Of a DNA stretch of 64,000 bases, positions 17,948 to 27,252 are shown in pieces; positions within the stretch are counted from its first letter, which is position 1; the number at the start of each line of letters is the position of its first letter. Source of the DNA: Actinoplanes derwentensis (GTDB lineage: Bacteria > Actinomycetota > Actinomycetes > Mycobacteriales > Micromonosporaceae). Location of the stretch: the NCBI RefSeq assembly GCF_900104725.1, contig NZ_LT629758.1:2728001-2792000 (forward strand). Reading direction: 5' to 3'. The notes beneath the pieces were generated by a model. It had not been told where the DNA came from. It worked only from the letters and a program-made list of their open reading frames with translations, and ran no database searches. A program made the position numbers and the translations under genes.

Positions 17948-20874
17948 ATGGGTGTGGTCGAGACAGCGCTGCTGCGTACAGCAGGTTCGGTGGTCTCACC
18001 GGCGGTGCGACGGTGGCTGGGACGCCGCCGTGACAAGCGGGAACGCGAGACACCGCTGATCGAGCTGATCGGGACAGGGGTCGCCGACGATCTCGGCGTA
18101 CGCCGAGCCAGCCGCCGGCTGGGCGACATCACCGACACCGTCTACGAACGGCTCCAACCGCTTATCCGCCGCCGCGAGCAAGCGCTGGCCGACAACGAGA
18201 TCGTCGCTGTCCTGGACGCGGTCACCGACACCCTGCAAGCCGCTGACCTGTCCGACGCCGCGGTGTTCGCCGACGACGTCGACCCCGCCCTGATGGCCAC
18301 CCGCCTACGGCGGCAGCTACCCGACATGCCCGCCCTGGCCGGCCTGAGCGAGGCGGCGGTCCATCTGTACGGCAGGGTTCTCGACGAGTGCTGCACCTGC
18401 CTGACCCAACTAGTCGTGCAACTCGGCCCGTTCCAGGCCCGCGCCACCATCCAAACCCTGGAGCGACTAACCACGGTCGCCGACGGCCTCACCGAAGTCC
18501 TTGCCCGGCTACCGGTAACCAGCCTCGACGCACCCACAGGCACCAGCCACGACACCCAGTTCCGCAACCGCTACCTGGCCCACATACTCACCGAATTGGA
18601 TCACCTGGAACTGTTCGGCGTCGACGTACACCGCTACCGCCTGCGCACTCCGCTGAGCATCGCCTACATCAGCCTCACCGTCACCGGTTCCAACACGCGG
18701 GGCTTACGTCGAGCCGGGTTCCGCTGGAATCCCGGCCAGTTCCGCGCCGATAGCGGCGCGGACAGCGCATCGGTCCGCGCCGAACAGGCCCTCGGCGACG
18801 CGGCACGAGTCTTACTACGCGGCGACGCTGGTTCCGGCAAGACCACCCTGATGCAGTGGATCGCCGTTACCGCTGCCCGGCACGGGTTCGCCAGTGAGCT
18901 CGACAGCTGGAACGGACGCACCCCGTTCCTGATCCGGCTACGCGACCATGTCACCCAGCCATTGCCAGCTCCGGAGCGTTTCCTAGACCTGATCGCCGCC
19001 GCCATCGCTGGTTTGATGCCCGTGGGATGGGTCCACCGTCAACTCGATGCGGGAGCCATACTGTGTATCGACGGTGTTGATGAAGTACCCGAAGCCCAAC
19101 GCCGAACCGTCCGCGACTGGCTGCGCGGCCTGCTCGCCGCCTACCCCAACCTGCGAGTAGTCGTCACCTCCCGGCCCGCCGCCGCATCAGCTCGCTGGCT
19201 GGACACCGAAGAATTCTCCTCGGTCTTCCTGGAACGCATGGGCCCGGCCGACATCAAAGCCCTCATCCGGCACTGGCACGAAGCCGTGCGACGTGCCGGA
19301 GACCTACCCTGTCAACCACACCAGCTCTCCGGCTTCGAGCAGCGGCTACTCGCCCAGCTCGACGGCAGCCCCCACCTGCAGAACCTGGCCGCCAGCCCGC
19401 TGCTGTGCGCGATGCTGTGCGCGCTGAACCTCGATCGCGACAGCAACCTGCCCCGCAACCGGATGGATATCTACCAAGCCGCGATCGACATGCTGCTGCA
19501 CCGCCGCGACTCCCACCGCGGCGTAGCTACTGAACTACCCGAACTCACCAGCCGCGACCAAGCCCAAATCCTGCAGGAAGCCGCCTGGTGGATGACCCAG
19601 AATGGCCGCGCCGAACTTACCCGAGCCGAAGCCGCACAGCGGTTCTCCCACCGCCTCGCCGGAATCCGGCACATCACCGCACCGGCTACCGAAGTTCTCG
19701 AGCACATGATTCAACGCAGCGGCATCCTGCGTGAGCCGGTCCCCGACCGCATCGACTTCGTTCACCGCACCTTCCAGGAATACTTGGCCGCCCGCGAAGC
19801 CGCCGACCAAGGCCACACCGGCGCCCTCATCGAACACGCACATCTCGACACGTGGCGGGAAACCATCATCCTGGCCACCGGCCACGCCAACGCGCCCATC
19901 CGCGCCCAGGTGCTGACCGGCCTGCTCGCGCTCGCCGACAAACAGCCCAAGAAAACGCGGCGGCTCCGGCTACTCGCCGCAGCGTGTCTGGAAACCGCAC
20001 CGGCGGTCGAACCGGATGTCCTCACCCAGGTCCGCGGACACCTACGCGACCTGCTGCCCCGTTCCGTCACCGAAGCGAGATCTGTGGCCGCAGTCGGAGA
20101 ACCGCTGCTCGCCGAACTGCCCGCAGACCTCACCGCATTGAGCGAAGCCCAGGCCGCGGCCACTGTCCGAGCCGTCGCACTGGTCAACGGGCCGGCAGCG
20201 CTCGACACCCTCGCCCGCTACGGTCCCGACCCGAGGCCCCGCGTCCAAAGGCAGCTCATTACCGCTTGGGAGTACTTCGACCCCCACGACTACGCCGAGA
20301 AAGTCCTGGCTGACTCACCCCTCGACGGCGGCGCGATAGAAATCCAAAACGCGAGCCTAATATCGGCACTGCCGCGACTGCGTCACCTCACCGACACGAG
20401 CCTGGACACTTTCCAGAGGCTGGAAATCTCCTATCTATCGAACGTACCACACCTCACCAGGCTGCTCCTTCAAGGAGGATTTTCCGGTGACCTACGGCAA
20501 CTGTCCCTACATTCTGAACTTCGGTGGTTATATCTCAACGCAAAAGATCGGCGCCTTGATCTCTCACCGCTGCAGGACCTTCCTGAGCTCACATCTCTCT
20601 CGTTGTCGAATCTCGACCCGAATCAGGATTTGACTCCTCTTCGCCAAATACCGAAGCTTTCTAGCCTCGGCATTTCGGGATTCGCAATAACCGAGACAAC
20701 TTTCGCAGAGTTGTCCGAGTTGAAGCATCTTTCCTTGATGGCACCCTCGTCGTGGAATCCTGAGACGCTGAATTGCCTCCAGAACATGAACAGTATGTCT
20801 TTTTCAACAGACGGCGAGCCAGTGGGAGGAGCCCACGCTCTGGCAAAAGCAACCCAGAGGCTGGGCTTGGCAGA
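17948..20874 (+). pseudogene. NACHT-LRR protein, 5' part, interrupted by IS30-type element
   Basis: The start at 17948 (MGVVETALLRTAG) follows GGGAG. Residues 1-200 form a helical N-terminal domain with no visible catalytic motif. The NACHT NTPase follows, with P-loop LLRGDAGSGKTTLMQW (residues 292-299 core), Walker B ILCIDGVDEVPE (371-382), VVVTSRP and, after the winged-helix region, DFVHRTFQEYLAAREAA. A helical-repeat segment and leucine-rich repeats (LTSLSLSNLDPNQDLTPL and similar) begin near residue 790. The frame runs on into the IS30 element to 21079. Bacterial NACHT proteins are antiphage STAND sensors, and the LRR end is the likely recognition part. Removing 20875-21910 restores one frame of 1093 residues. 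Confidence 0.88.
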
Positions 20875-21910
20875 TTCAGGCAGTCGAAGCATTTGCCTCT
20901 ACGAGTTCGGCGAATATCTCGGAGGGCTTCTTCCAATTGTGGATCTTACGGGGTCGGTCATTGATTTCGGAAGCCACCATTGCCAGGTATTTCGGATCCG
21001 ATGTGATCGGGACGCCTTTCGGGAAGTACTCGCGCAGGATGCGGTTCGCGTTCTCGTTGCTGCCGCGCTGCCATGGTGAGTGCGGGCGGGCGAAGTAGAC
21101 CGGCAGCCCGGCGGCGGTGATCCGTGCGTGTCCGGCCATCTCGGAGCCGCAGTCCCAGGTCAGCGAGCGGGCGATCTGTGGCGGCAGCGTTCCGGCGGCG
21201 GCGATCACCGCGTCGCCGACGGTCAGCGCGTCGCGTCCGGTCAGCGGGACCAGGACCAGCATCCGGGAGGTCCGCTCGACCAGGGTCGCGACTGCGGACC
21301 TGCCGGCCTTGCCGATCACGAGGTCGCCTTCCCAGTGGCCGGGCACCTGCCGGTCCTCGACCTCGGCGGGGCGTTCGTCGAGGTAGCGGGGCTCACGGAT
21401 CCGCGGGGCCGGGGCCGGGCGGGGGCCCGAACGGCGGGCGGTCCGGCCGGTGCGCAGCTTCAGCAGTTCCCGAGCCAGGGCGGACACCGGCTGGGCGTAG
21501 ACCCACTGGTAGATCGCTTCGTGTGACACCCGTACAGCCTGATCGTCGCGGTAGTCGCGCGGCAACCGGCCCGCGATCGACGCCGGCGACCAGCCGCCCT
21601 TGAGCAGCTGCGTGACCACCGTCCGCAGCCGTGGTGACCGGTCGACCGCGTACGCCTTCGGCCGCAACCGACCGGTCAGCGCCGACTGGTCCGCAGTCAC
21701 GGCCCGGTACTCCGCCCGGCCGCCGTGGCGGGCCACGTCCCGTGAGACCACCGACGGGTTCCGGCTGATCAGCCGGGCAATCTCCTTGAATTCCAGGCCC
21801 TCGGCCAAGCCACGGGAGATCTCTTCACGATCGACCAGGGTCAACATGTTGCGCACGGCGGGCATCCTGTCCCACCGACCCATCAAGATCAAATGCTACG
21901 ACTGACTGAA
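20875..21910 (-). mobile_element. IS30-family insertion sequence
   Basis: Imperfect terminal repeats are visible: 20875-20895 (TTCAGGCAGTCGAAGCATTTG) against the complement of 21890-21910 (TTCAGTCAGTCGTAGCATTTG), 19 of 21 identical. The element is about 1036 bp and encodes one intact transposase. It lies in the LRR part of the NACHT gene. Taking it out at these ends joins ...CTTGGCAGA to CTCGCCCTTG in frame, which argues for a recent, clean insertion. Confidence 0.87.
20876..21892 (-). CDS. IS30-family transposase
   Basis: This is a 338-residue transposase starting MILMGRWDRMPAVRNM. The N-terminal helix-turn-helix has the typical SRNPSVVSRDVARHGG, followed by SHEAIYQWVY. The DDE core has GHWEGDLVIG (first Asp), LTWDCGSEMAGH (second Asp) and PHSPWQRGSNENANRILREY (Glu), with the family-typical ending EINDRPRKIHNWKKPSEIFA. 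All catalytic residues are present, so it is probably active. The stop codon lies inside the terminal repeat. Confidence 0.93.
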   Translation of the reverse strand: MILMGRWDRMPAVRNMLTLVDREEISRGLAEGLEFKEIARLISRNPSVVSRDVARHGGRAEYRAVTADQSALTGRLRPKAYAVDRSPRLRTVVTQLLKGGWSPASIAGRLPRDYRDDQAVRVSHEAIYQWVYAQPVSALARELLKLRTGRTARRSGPRPAPAPRIREPRYLDERPAEVEDRQVPGHWEGDLVIGKAGRSAVATLVERTSRMLVLVPLTGRDALTVGDAVIAAAGTLPPQIARSLTWDCGSEMAGHARITAAGLPVYFARPHSPWQRGSNENANRILREYFPKGVPITSDPKYLAMVASEINDRPRKIHNWKKPSEIFAELVEANASTA

Positions 21911-22265
21911 CTCGCCCTTGACATCCCTGAACTGCTACCTCCGCGGCGAGACCTGGCTCACGGACTTGGCGCCGCTCGCCTCCATCGACTCCCTGACTAC
22001 CCTGCGGATCGAGTACACACCCGTCACTGATCTGAGTGCCTTGGCCAACCATCCCCGGCTCACGGAGTTGGCGATCGAAAATGAGGTACATCTTTTCGAT
22101 CTGGCGCCGCTTGCAGACATACCCGGGTTGAGAAAGCTCTGGATCAGAGCCTCGGCCCCTGGCCTTGACCTAACGCCCCTGCGCGGCAGCGACGTCACTG
22201 TATTTCTTTCCCGACGGCTAAGGGCCACGACCGCGGATCCTGGTGGGATACGAATCCGAACGTAG
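21906..22265 (+). pseudogene. NACHT-LRR protein, 3' part (LRR end)
   Basis: Open from 21906 in the frame that continues the NACHT gene after removal of the IS. Residues such as LTDLAPLASIDSLTTLRIEY, VTDLSALANHPRLTELAIEN and LFDLAPLADIPGLRKLWI are regular leucine-rich repeats. The stop is at 22263-22265. It is unlikely to be expressed on its own. Confidence 0.85.
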
Positions 22266-22286
22266 TGGTCATCTCGTTGCGCGCGC

Positions 22287-22393
22287 TATCACAGAAAGCA
22301 GACTATTTTCTGCGATAAGCTCCGCGACGAGCCGCCTCGGCCTGCCCACACCCCGGCGGACGAGGCGGCGAATACCGGTTCTTTTCTGCGATA
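22287..22393. repeat. three copies of a TATCGCAGAAAA motif (recombination-site-like)
   Basis: TATCACAGAAA (22287-22297) faces TTTTCTGCGATA (22306-22317) as an inverted pair with an 8-base spacer. TTTTCTGCGATA recurs as a direct copy at 22382-22393. The last copy is about 24 bases before the ATG of a truncated tyrosine integrase. The arrangement (two arms around 6-8 bases) is that of a tyrosine-recombinase crossover site. The repeats are seen directly; the role is inferred. Confidence 0.5.
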
Positions 22394-22416
22394 AAGCCGC
22401 GCGGGAGGATCTTCGG

Positions 22417-22560
22417 ATGGGAACCGTGAACAGGCTTGCCCGCCCGGCGACCCCGACCGCGGCCGAGGCGAGCACGGCCTACCTGGGCATCCTCGACCAT
22501 CCTGAGAGCGTCGGCACCCGCCGCGTCTACGCCTCTACCCTGCGCCAACTAGCCGACGAT
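22417..22560 (+). pseudogene. N-terminal stub of a tyrosine integrase
   Basis: After a ribosome site (GGGAGGAT) the frame MGTVNRLARPATPTAAEAST continues with AYLGILDHPESVGTRRVYAS and TLRQLADD. This is the start of the SAM-like core-binding domain of XerC/phage-type integrases. It then changes into unrelated sequence, so only about 48 codons remain. It marks the edge of a lost element. Confidence 0.48.
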
Positions 22561-22599
22561 CGCATTGAGCAGTCTAGATTGGCGCCCCACGCTGGGCTA

Positions 22600-23036
22600 C
22601 TCGTGGAGCACTGGAGCCGCACCGCGCTACGCCGTGCGGCTGAGCAGATGGCGCAACAATTCCGCCGGGAGACACGTTACGACTTCACCCCGTACTCAGC
22701 GGAGGATCCTGCCGGTCAGCTGGTGATTCTGTTGCCATCGCACCGGTTTCTCGTCGGTCGAGGGAAACTCATTGCTGGTGCGGTCGGCATCGATCCCTCA
22801 GTGCAGTATCGCGATGAGCGGACCCCAGGCCATGCGCGACTTGGATGTACGTCCACCCCTACGAGCGAGGATCTGGTCTGATCTCCGGGGTGTGGCCGTA
22901 TCTCGTTCAGCGGTGGCCCGGCTTGCCCCTTCCAGGGCCGTTCACTCCCACCGGTCTTGCACTGCTGCGTAGCCTCATTGCCAAAGGTCTTCATCCAAGC
23001 CATATCGGAACCGTGCCCGCAGAGGAGGCCCAGTAG
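22600..23036 (+). pseudogene. GNAT-like protein remnant, frameshifted
   Basis: One frame gives RRETRYDFTPYSAEDPAGQL, VILLPSHRFLVGRGKLIAGA and YRDERTPGHA up to about 22845. A second frame then gives MYVHPYERGSGLISGVWPYL and LRSLIAKGLHPSHIGTVPAE to the stop at 23034-23036. Together they resemble a GNAT acetyltransferase-type hypothetical protein with a frameshift near 22845. The 5' end is missing. Confidence 0.42.
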
Positions 23037-23202
23037 CCTCCACTGTGTTACGAACGTTTGTTCTGTTCTACTAGTCCTTTCGGCCAGAGTAGAGGAGGAA
23101 ACCAGCTTTCCGGGTTCGTGCCCTCGGCGGCAGAGACTCCATCGAACGAATCGGCCATTCATGTCGGCCGCTTGGTACGAAGGTGATCGCCGGGCGTGCC
23201 GG

Positions 23203-23208
23203 TATCCT
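23203..23208 (+). promoter_or_regulatory. -10 box for leaderless start
   Basis: TATCCT fits the actinobacterial TAnnnT consensus and sits 6 bases before GTG 23215, placing transcription start at or next to the start codon. No clear -35 was seen. Confidence 0.35.
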
Positions 23209-23214
23209 TTCACT

Positions 23215-23952
23215 GTGTCACAGGCGAATCCGGCGGCCAGCAGGCCCACCACGATGAGTCGGCTCGACGCCGGGCTGGCCGTGGCCCTCGCGGTGCTGGC
23301 ATTCGCGGCCGGGTCGGCGGTGTCTCCGTTGTGGTCTGGCGCGCCCTGGGCACGGGGCGGGCCAGCGATGGCCGATGCTGCGGACGTCCGGAGGCTCGCG
23401 AACGCTCAGCAGAGAGCCGACGCGGTGCGGTCGTTTCGTGAAGCGCTCAAGTCCAGGCTTGCCGACGAACAGGTAGACCAAGTGGCCGACCGGGCGGCGG
23501 CGGACCATGCGAGCGAGCCGGAGGCGGCAAAGCTCCAGGACGGCATCAAAACTCGCGAGGCGTTGCTGAGTGCGCTGCGGGTCCAAGCCGACGACGCGGT
23601 TACCGACCAGTCCGCGGCGGATCGGGAGCTGCGGCTCGCGACCGAGAAGGCCAACAAGAGCGAGAAGAAAGCCACTGGCCGCCTGCGGATTCTCGGCGAC
23701 CTGACGCGCGCCGCCGTCGCCGCCATGGTCTGGTTGGTATTCGCCATTTTCCTCCTAGCCGGTGTCGGGGTTGTCCGGCTGTTCATGCGGCGGAGGGCTC
23801 GCTTGATTCACGTGTGGACGGTCGTTGGCTGTAGCTTCGTCCTGCTCGCTGCCCTGCTACTCGCGGTGACGGCGGGTTGGATCGCCGCGACCGCCTTCGT
23901 GGCGATCGTGGTGGTCGGTTGGTTGCTCGTGGCGGGGAGACGAGTTGCCTGA
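23215..23952 (+). CDS. membrane protein with central coiled coil, first gene of KAP-CHAT operon
   Basis: The start at GTG 23215 is chosen because a -10-like TATCCT ends 6 bases upstream, the pattern of a leaderless actinobacterial mRNA; ATG 23254 is the alternative. The protein has 245 residues: a membrane helix at about 19-38, a charged Ala/Glu/Lys coiled-coil segment at 55-160, then helices at about 165-190, 204-222 and 224-241. The coding end overlaps the KAP gene by 8 bases. It is likely the membrane partner or pore of the system; no known family was recognised. Confidence 0.75.
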   Translation: MSQANPAASRPTTMSRLDAGLAVALAVLAFAAGSAVSPLWSGAPWARGGPAMADAADVRRLANAQQRADAVRSFREALKSRLADEQVDQVADRAAADHASEPEAAKLQDGIKTREALLSALRVQADDAVTDQSAADRELRLATEKANKSEKKATGRLRILGDLTRAAVAAMVWLVFAIFLLAGVGVVRLFMRRRARLIHVWTVVGCSFVLLAALLLAVTAGWIAATAFVAIVVVGWLLVAGRRVA

Positions 23953-25039
23953 CGCCACCGAAGCGGCAATCTCCGATCCGCGTGACGACCTGCTCGCGAT
24001 GGCCGGTGACGCGGAACGGCTGGCCCAGCGCATAGCCGGGCGGCCGCTGCCGTTCACGCTGGGCATCTACGGCGCCTGGGGTGAGGGGAAGACCAGCCTC
24101 GCCAACCTGGTCGTGGGCTTTCTCAAACAACAGAACGGCTGGGAGGGGCTGCGCGTAGTCGAGTTCTCGGCGTGGCCGTACGTCACGGCCGACGCCATCT
24201 GGCGCGCGCTGCTGGAGAAGGTGGCCCGAATGGCCTACGGCTTCGACTCTGACCCCGGCCCCGCGCCGGTCCAGCCGTTGCCGGCGCGGCTGCGAGGTCG
24301 CCTGCTTGCCGAGGTATTCCTCGGCACTGTCGCCAAGACCGAGGAGGAACAGCACGCCGAGGAGTTCGAGCAGTTGATGGCCACGCTCGGCCGGGCCACG
24401 GCGGTCGCCAATCGCGTCGCCGCAGAGTCCGAGTCGGCGCGGCAGCTGTCCTCGCTGGCCGGCGCCGTCGTCGATCTTGCCGCTGCGGCGGCGAGCCCGC
24501 TCGGCTCGCTGCGCGGCCTGCTGGGCAAGGACGAGACTGCGAAGAGCACTGCTGATCGTGCCGTCGCCACCATCGAGCAGATGAGAGCGGGTGTACGTCA
24601 GCTGTTCCGAGCGGCCAGTAATCCCCGCACCGTGGTGCTTATCGACGACCTCGACCGATGCCTGCCCGAGGTGGCCTTCGACGTTCTTGAAACTATCAAG
24701 ATCTTCCTCTCAGAATGTGCCGAGGCCGAGGCGGAATGCCTGTTCATCGTGCCTGTCGATGAGGCCGTACTACACCGGGGTCTTCATGCCCGGATCGGCG
24801 GCGACTATGTGAACGCCCGGATGTACCTGGAGAAGGTGATCCAGCTGGGGATCGACGTCTCGGCCGTGCGCGCCCCCTCGTCCGAGCGGTTCATCGCTGC
24901 GCAGTTCCCGGAGTGGGTGGGCGCCGCCGACCTGATCGACCTCGCGAGCCGGGGCAACCCGCGCCGTCTCAAGCAGCAGTGCGACCTGCTCGCCTTCAGC
25001 TTCGGCCGCGAGCCACAGGAGAAAGGCGAGACGAAGTGA
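23945..25039 (+). CDS. KAP-family P-loop NTPase
   Basis: This TTG start has GGGGAG 8 bases upstream and overlaps the preceding stop. The 364 residues carry the KAP hallmarks: P-loop GIYGAWGEGKTSLANL (residues 43-51 core), VVEFSAWPYV, a helical insert of about 130 residues, Walker B VVLIDDLDRCLPE, then CLFIVPVDEAVL and YLEKVIQLGIDV. KAP NTPases are membrane-associated STAND-like ATPases. Here the membrane segments are absent and are probably supplied by the upstream gene product. The GTGA overlap with the CHAT gene implies fixed stoichiometry. Confidence 0.9.
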   Translation: MPDATEAAISDPRDDLLAMAGDAERLAQRIAGRPLPFTLGIYGAWGEGKTSLANLVVGFLKQQNGWEGLRVVEFSAWPYVTADAIWRALLEKVARMAYGFDSDPGPAPVQPLPARLRGRLLAEVFLGTVAKTEEEQHAEEFEQLMATLGRATAVANRVAAESESARQLSSLAGAVVDLAAAAASPLGSLRGLLGKDETAKSTADRAVATIEQMRAGVRQLFRAASNPRTVVLIDDLDRCLPEVAFDVLETIKIFLSECAEAEAECLFIVPVDEAVLHRGLHARIGGDYVNARMYLEKVIQLGIDVSAVRAPSSERFIAAQFPEWVGAADLIDLASRGNPRRLKQQCDLLAFSFGREPQEKGETK

Positions 25040-27207
25040 CCACGACCCCGGCCGAACTCGCAAAGGTTTGGCATCGCCTAGTGCAGTCGACCGCGACGGA
25101 TCCCGGCATGGCCGAACAATTCGCCGTCAATGGCGTCACCGCCCGGACGCTGGAGATCCTGCGGGGTTTCACCGACGCGCGCGCCGTCGACGGCTCGATC
25201 GTCAGCAAGGACGGACCATTCACATACATTGCGCGGACCGTCAGTGATCAGGCGGCCACCACCTCGGTCGGCTGGCTGCACCTGCGGTTCTTCAACCGGG
25301 TGCTGAGCCTCTGGCACGACAATCACGGCCTCGCGGCGAGCGTGCGGCAGGCCGCCAGCCGGGACGGCTATGTGGACGCGATCGGGGCCGTCGACAGGTG
25401 GTTGGATGACCCGCATCCGCCCAAGGACTTCGACGGGCGCCCAGCGTTGCTGCGCGCGCTCGATCCGAGCGGGGAAAAGGGCCGTGACGAATGGCGGCTG
25501 CTGTTGGCAGGATCGCCGCGGATCTCGCAGGTACCGAGGGAGTATCTGCTTGCCGATCCTGCCGAGTTGCCGAAGTACCCTGGTGAGTTCAAGGACTACA
25601 GCGAGGACCCAGACACCTACCACCGGGCGGCCCAGGTGTTGCTGGATGCGGCCAGGGCCGCCGACGAGGACTTTGATGCCTGCGCGGAAGCGCGCCTCGC
25701 CGTCGCCCTCGACCTTGTCCGGCGCCGCCGATTCGCCAAGGTTCGCATGCTGGAGGTCGGCTGGCCCGAACTTGTGGAGCGGGTCCGGACGCCCGGCGGT
25801 CGCCGGCGGCTACGGCAGCTGGAGGCGCGGGTCCTCGGTGACACCGATACGGAGGCTTTGCCGGAGGCTTGGCAGAGCGCCGAGAGTGACGAGCGGCTGA
25901 GCGAGTTCCTGCGGATCGGCCCGTACTTCCGGACGATCTTCGACGACCAGTTCGCCCGTGTCGTCGGCGTGGTGGAGGGTAGCGCATCATTGGCCGCGTC
26001 GATGGTGACGTGGGAGCCCTATGCCGACATCGAGCTCCATCTGGAGCCACCGGATCAGACCCGCGCGGTGAAGTCGCCGAACCAGACAACTGCGGCGCGG
26101 CGGCCCAAACTGCTGCGTTGGCGAGGCATCGCCCGACTGGCTATCGGACCAGATCATCATCGCTGGCCGGTCGAGATCGACGTTGAGAAATTCCGGAGGC
26201 TGGCCGCCAGCCTACTGAACGCCTATGCGTCCGCCTACACCATCGCAGCCCGGCCATCCACGACCACCCGGGACGTCGCACCCGCGCCGAGCGCGGCTGC
26301 GACGGTGGAACAGATCGGTGAGCTTCTGTGGCACCAGACGTTCGGCGCGCAAGCCGAGGCAACATCGAAGTTCCTCACCGTCATGAACGCAGGCAAGCGA
26401 GTGCGGCTTACCATCTCCTCCGGCATGGCCGATCTGACCGGCCTGCCGTGGGAGTGCCTGCAGATTCCTGACCTCCGGATTGTGGCTGGCCTGACTGTGA
26501 AGCTTTCCGTCGTCCGGCGGGTTGGTGACGCGATCGCCGGGGATCGCTCCATCGGTACGACTCTGCGGGTCCTGGCCGTGCACTCCGAGCCACGGGGCTT
26601 GGCGCAGCTGCCCGGCGCGCGCCAGGAACTGCGCTTGCTGCGGGCGAGCTTTGCCGAGGCTGAACAGCAGGGCTGGGCGTCGTTGACGACCATCGAGGAT
26701 GCCACCGAGCGGGACCTGCGGGAGAGCCTCCGCAGGGTGCGTCCGCATGTCCTGCACTACACCGGCCACAGTGGGATCATCAACGACACTGCGACGCTGA
26801 TTCTTCAGGACCACCACGGTGCCCCTGCTCTGCTGACGGCCGAACAGCTCGCCGTGCAGCTGTGGGATTCCGGTGTGGTCCTGGCCGTGCTGAATGGCTG
26901 TGACACGGGCGTGGACCCTGGTGTTCCCGGCCAGGCGGCGTTCGGAGTGTGCCAGAACATAGTTCGCCAAGGCGTACCGGCCGTCGTCGCCACCATCCGT
27001 CCGGTCCTGGACAACGCCGGCTTGCGCTTCGCCCAAGAGTTCTACCAGGCGCTGATGGACGGCTACCCGCTCGAGGCCAGCGTCACCGAGGCCCGCAAGG
27101 GCATCTTCATGCAGGGCTGGGACTGGTCGGCATGGGCGTTGTTCGCCGCCGATCCCAGCGCGCTCGAACCTGTCCGCCTCCGCCGTCCGGGCGGATTGAT
27201 CGTGTGA
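25036..27207 (+). CDS. CHAT-domain caspase-fold protease
   Basis: GTG 25036 overlaps the KAP stop (GTGA). The product has 723 residues. The first 450 are a helical and mixed region (KVWHRLVQSTATDPGMAEQF onward) probably carrying effector-recognition modules. The last 270 are a CHAT domain with PWECLQIPDLRIVAG, LRVLAVHSEPRGLAQLPGAR, His578 in LHYTGHSGII and Cys622 in VLNGCDTGV, then GVPAVVATIRPV and the C-terminal FYQALMDGYPLEASV. The His/Cys dyad is complete, so it should be an active protease. In this operon the KAP NTPase is the likely switch that turns on the protease. Confidence 0.91.
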   Translation: MTTTPAELAKVWHRLVQSTATDPGMAEQFAVNGVTARTLEILRGFTDARAVDGSIVSKDGPFTYIARTVSDQAATTSVGWLHLRFFNRVLSLWHDNHGLAASVRQAASRDGYVDAIGAVDRWLDDPHPPKDFDGRPALLRALDPSGEKGRDEWRLLLAGSPRISQVPREYLLADPAELPKYPGEFKDYSEDPDTYHRAAQVLLDAARAADEDFDACAEARLAVALDLVRRRRFAKVRMLEVGWPELVERVRTPGGRRRLRQLEARVLGDTDTEALPEAWQSAESDERLSEFLRIGPYFRTIFDDQFARVVGVVEGSASLAASMVTWEPYADIELHLEPPDQTRAVKSPNQTTAARRPKLLRWRGIARLAIGPDHHRWPVEIDVEKFRRLAASLLNAYASAYTIAARPSTTTRDVAPAPSAAATVEQIGELLWHQTFGAQAEATSKFLTVMNAGKRVRLTISSGMADLTGLPWECLQIPDLRIVAGLTVKLSVVRRVGDAIAGDRSIGTTLRVLAVHSEPRGLAQLPGARQELRLLRASFAEAEQQGWASLTTIEDATERDLRESLRRVRPHVLHYTGHSGIINDTATLILQDHHGAPALLTAEQLAVQLWDSGVVLAVLNGCDTGVDPGVPGQAAFGVCQNIVRQGVPAVVATIRPVLDNAGLRFAQEFYQALMDGYPLEASVTEARKGIFMQGWDWSAWALFAADPSALEPVRLRRPGGLIV

Positions 27208-27252
27208 CCTCACTCGCCGCAGCCGCAGCTTCCTTCTTCTCGAAACGTTGCG

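Noticed and set aside
21080..21603. Plus-strand frames inside the IS30 element
   Set aside because: They are antisense to the transposase catalytic domain.
24913..25035. In-frame extension of the CHAT gene upstream of 25036
   Set aside because: The extra sequence lies inside the KAP gene in another frame and has no protein character; the GTGA overlap at 25036 is the natural start.
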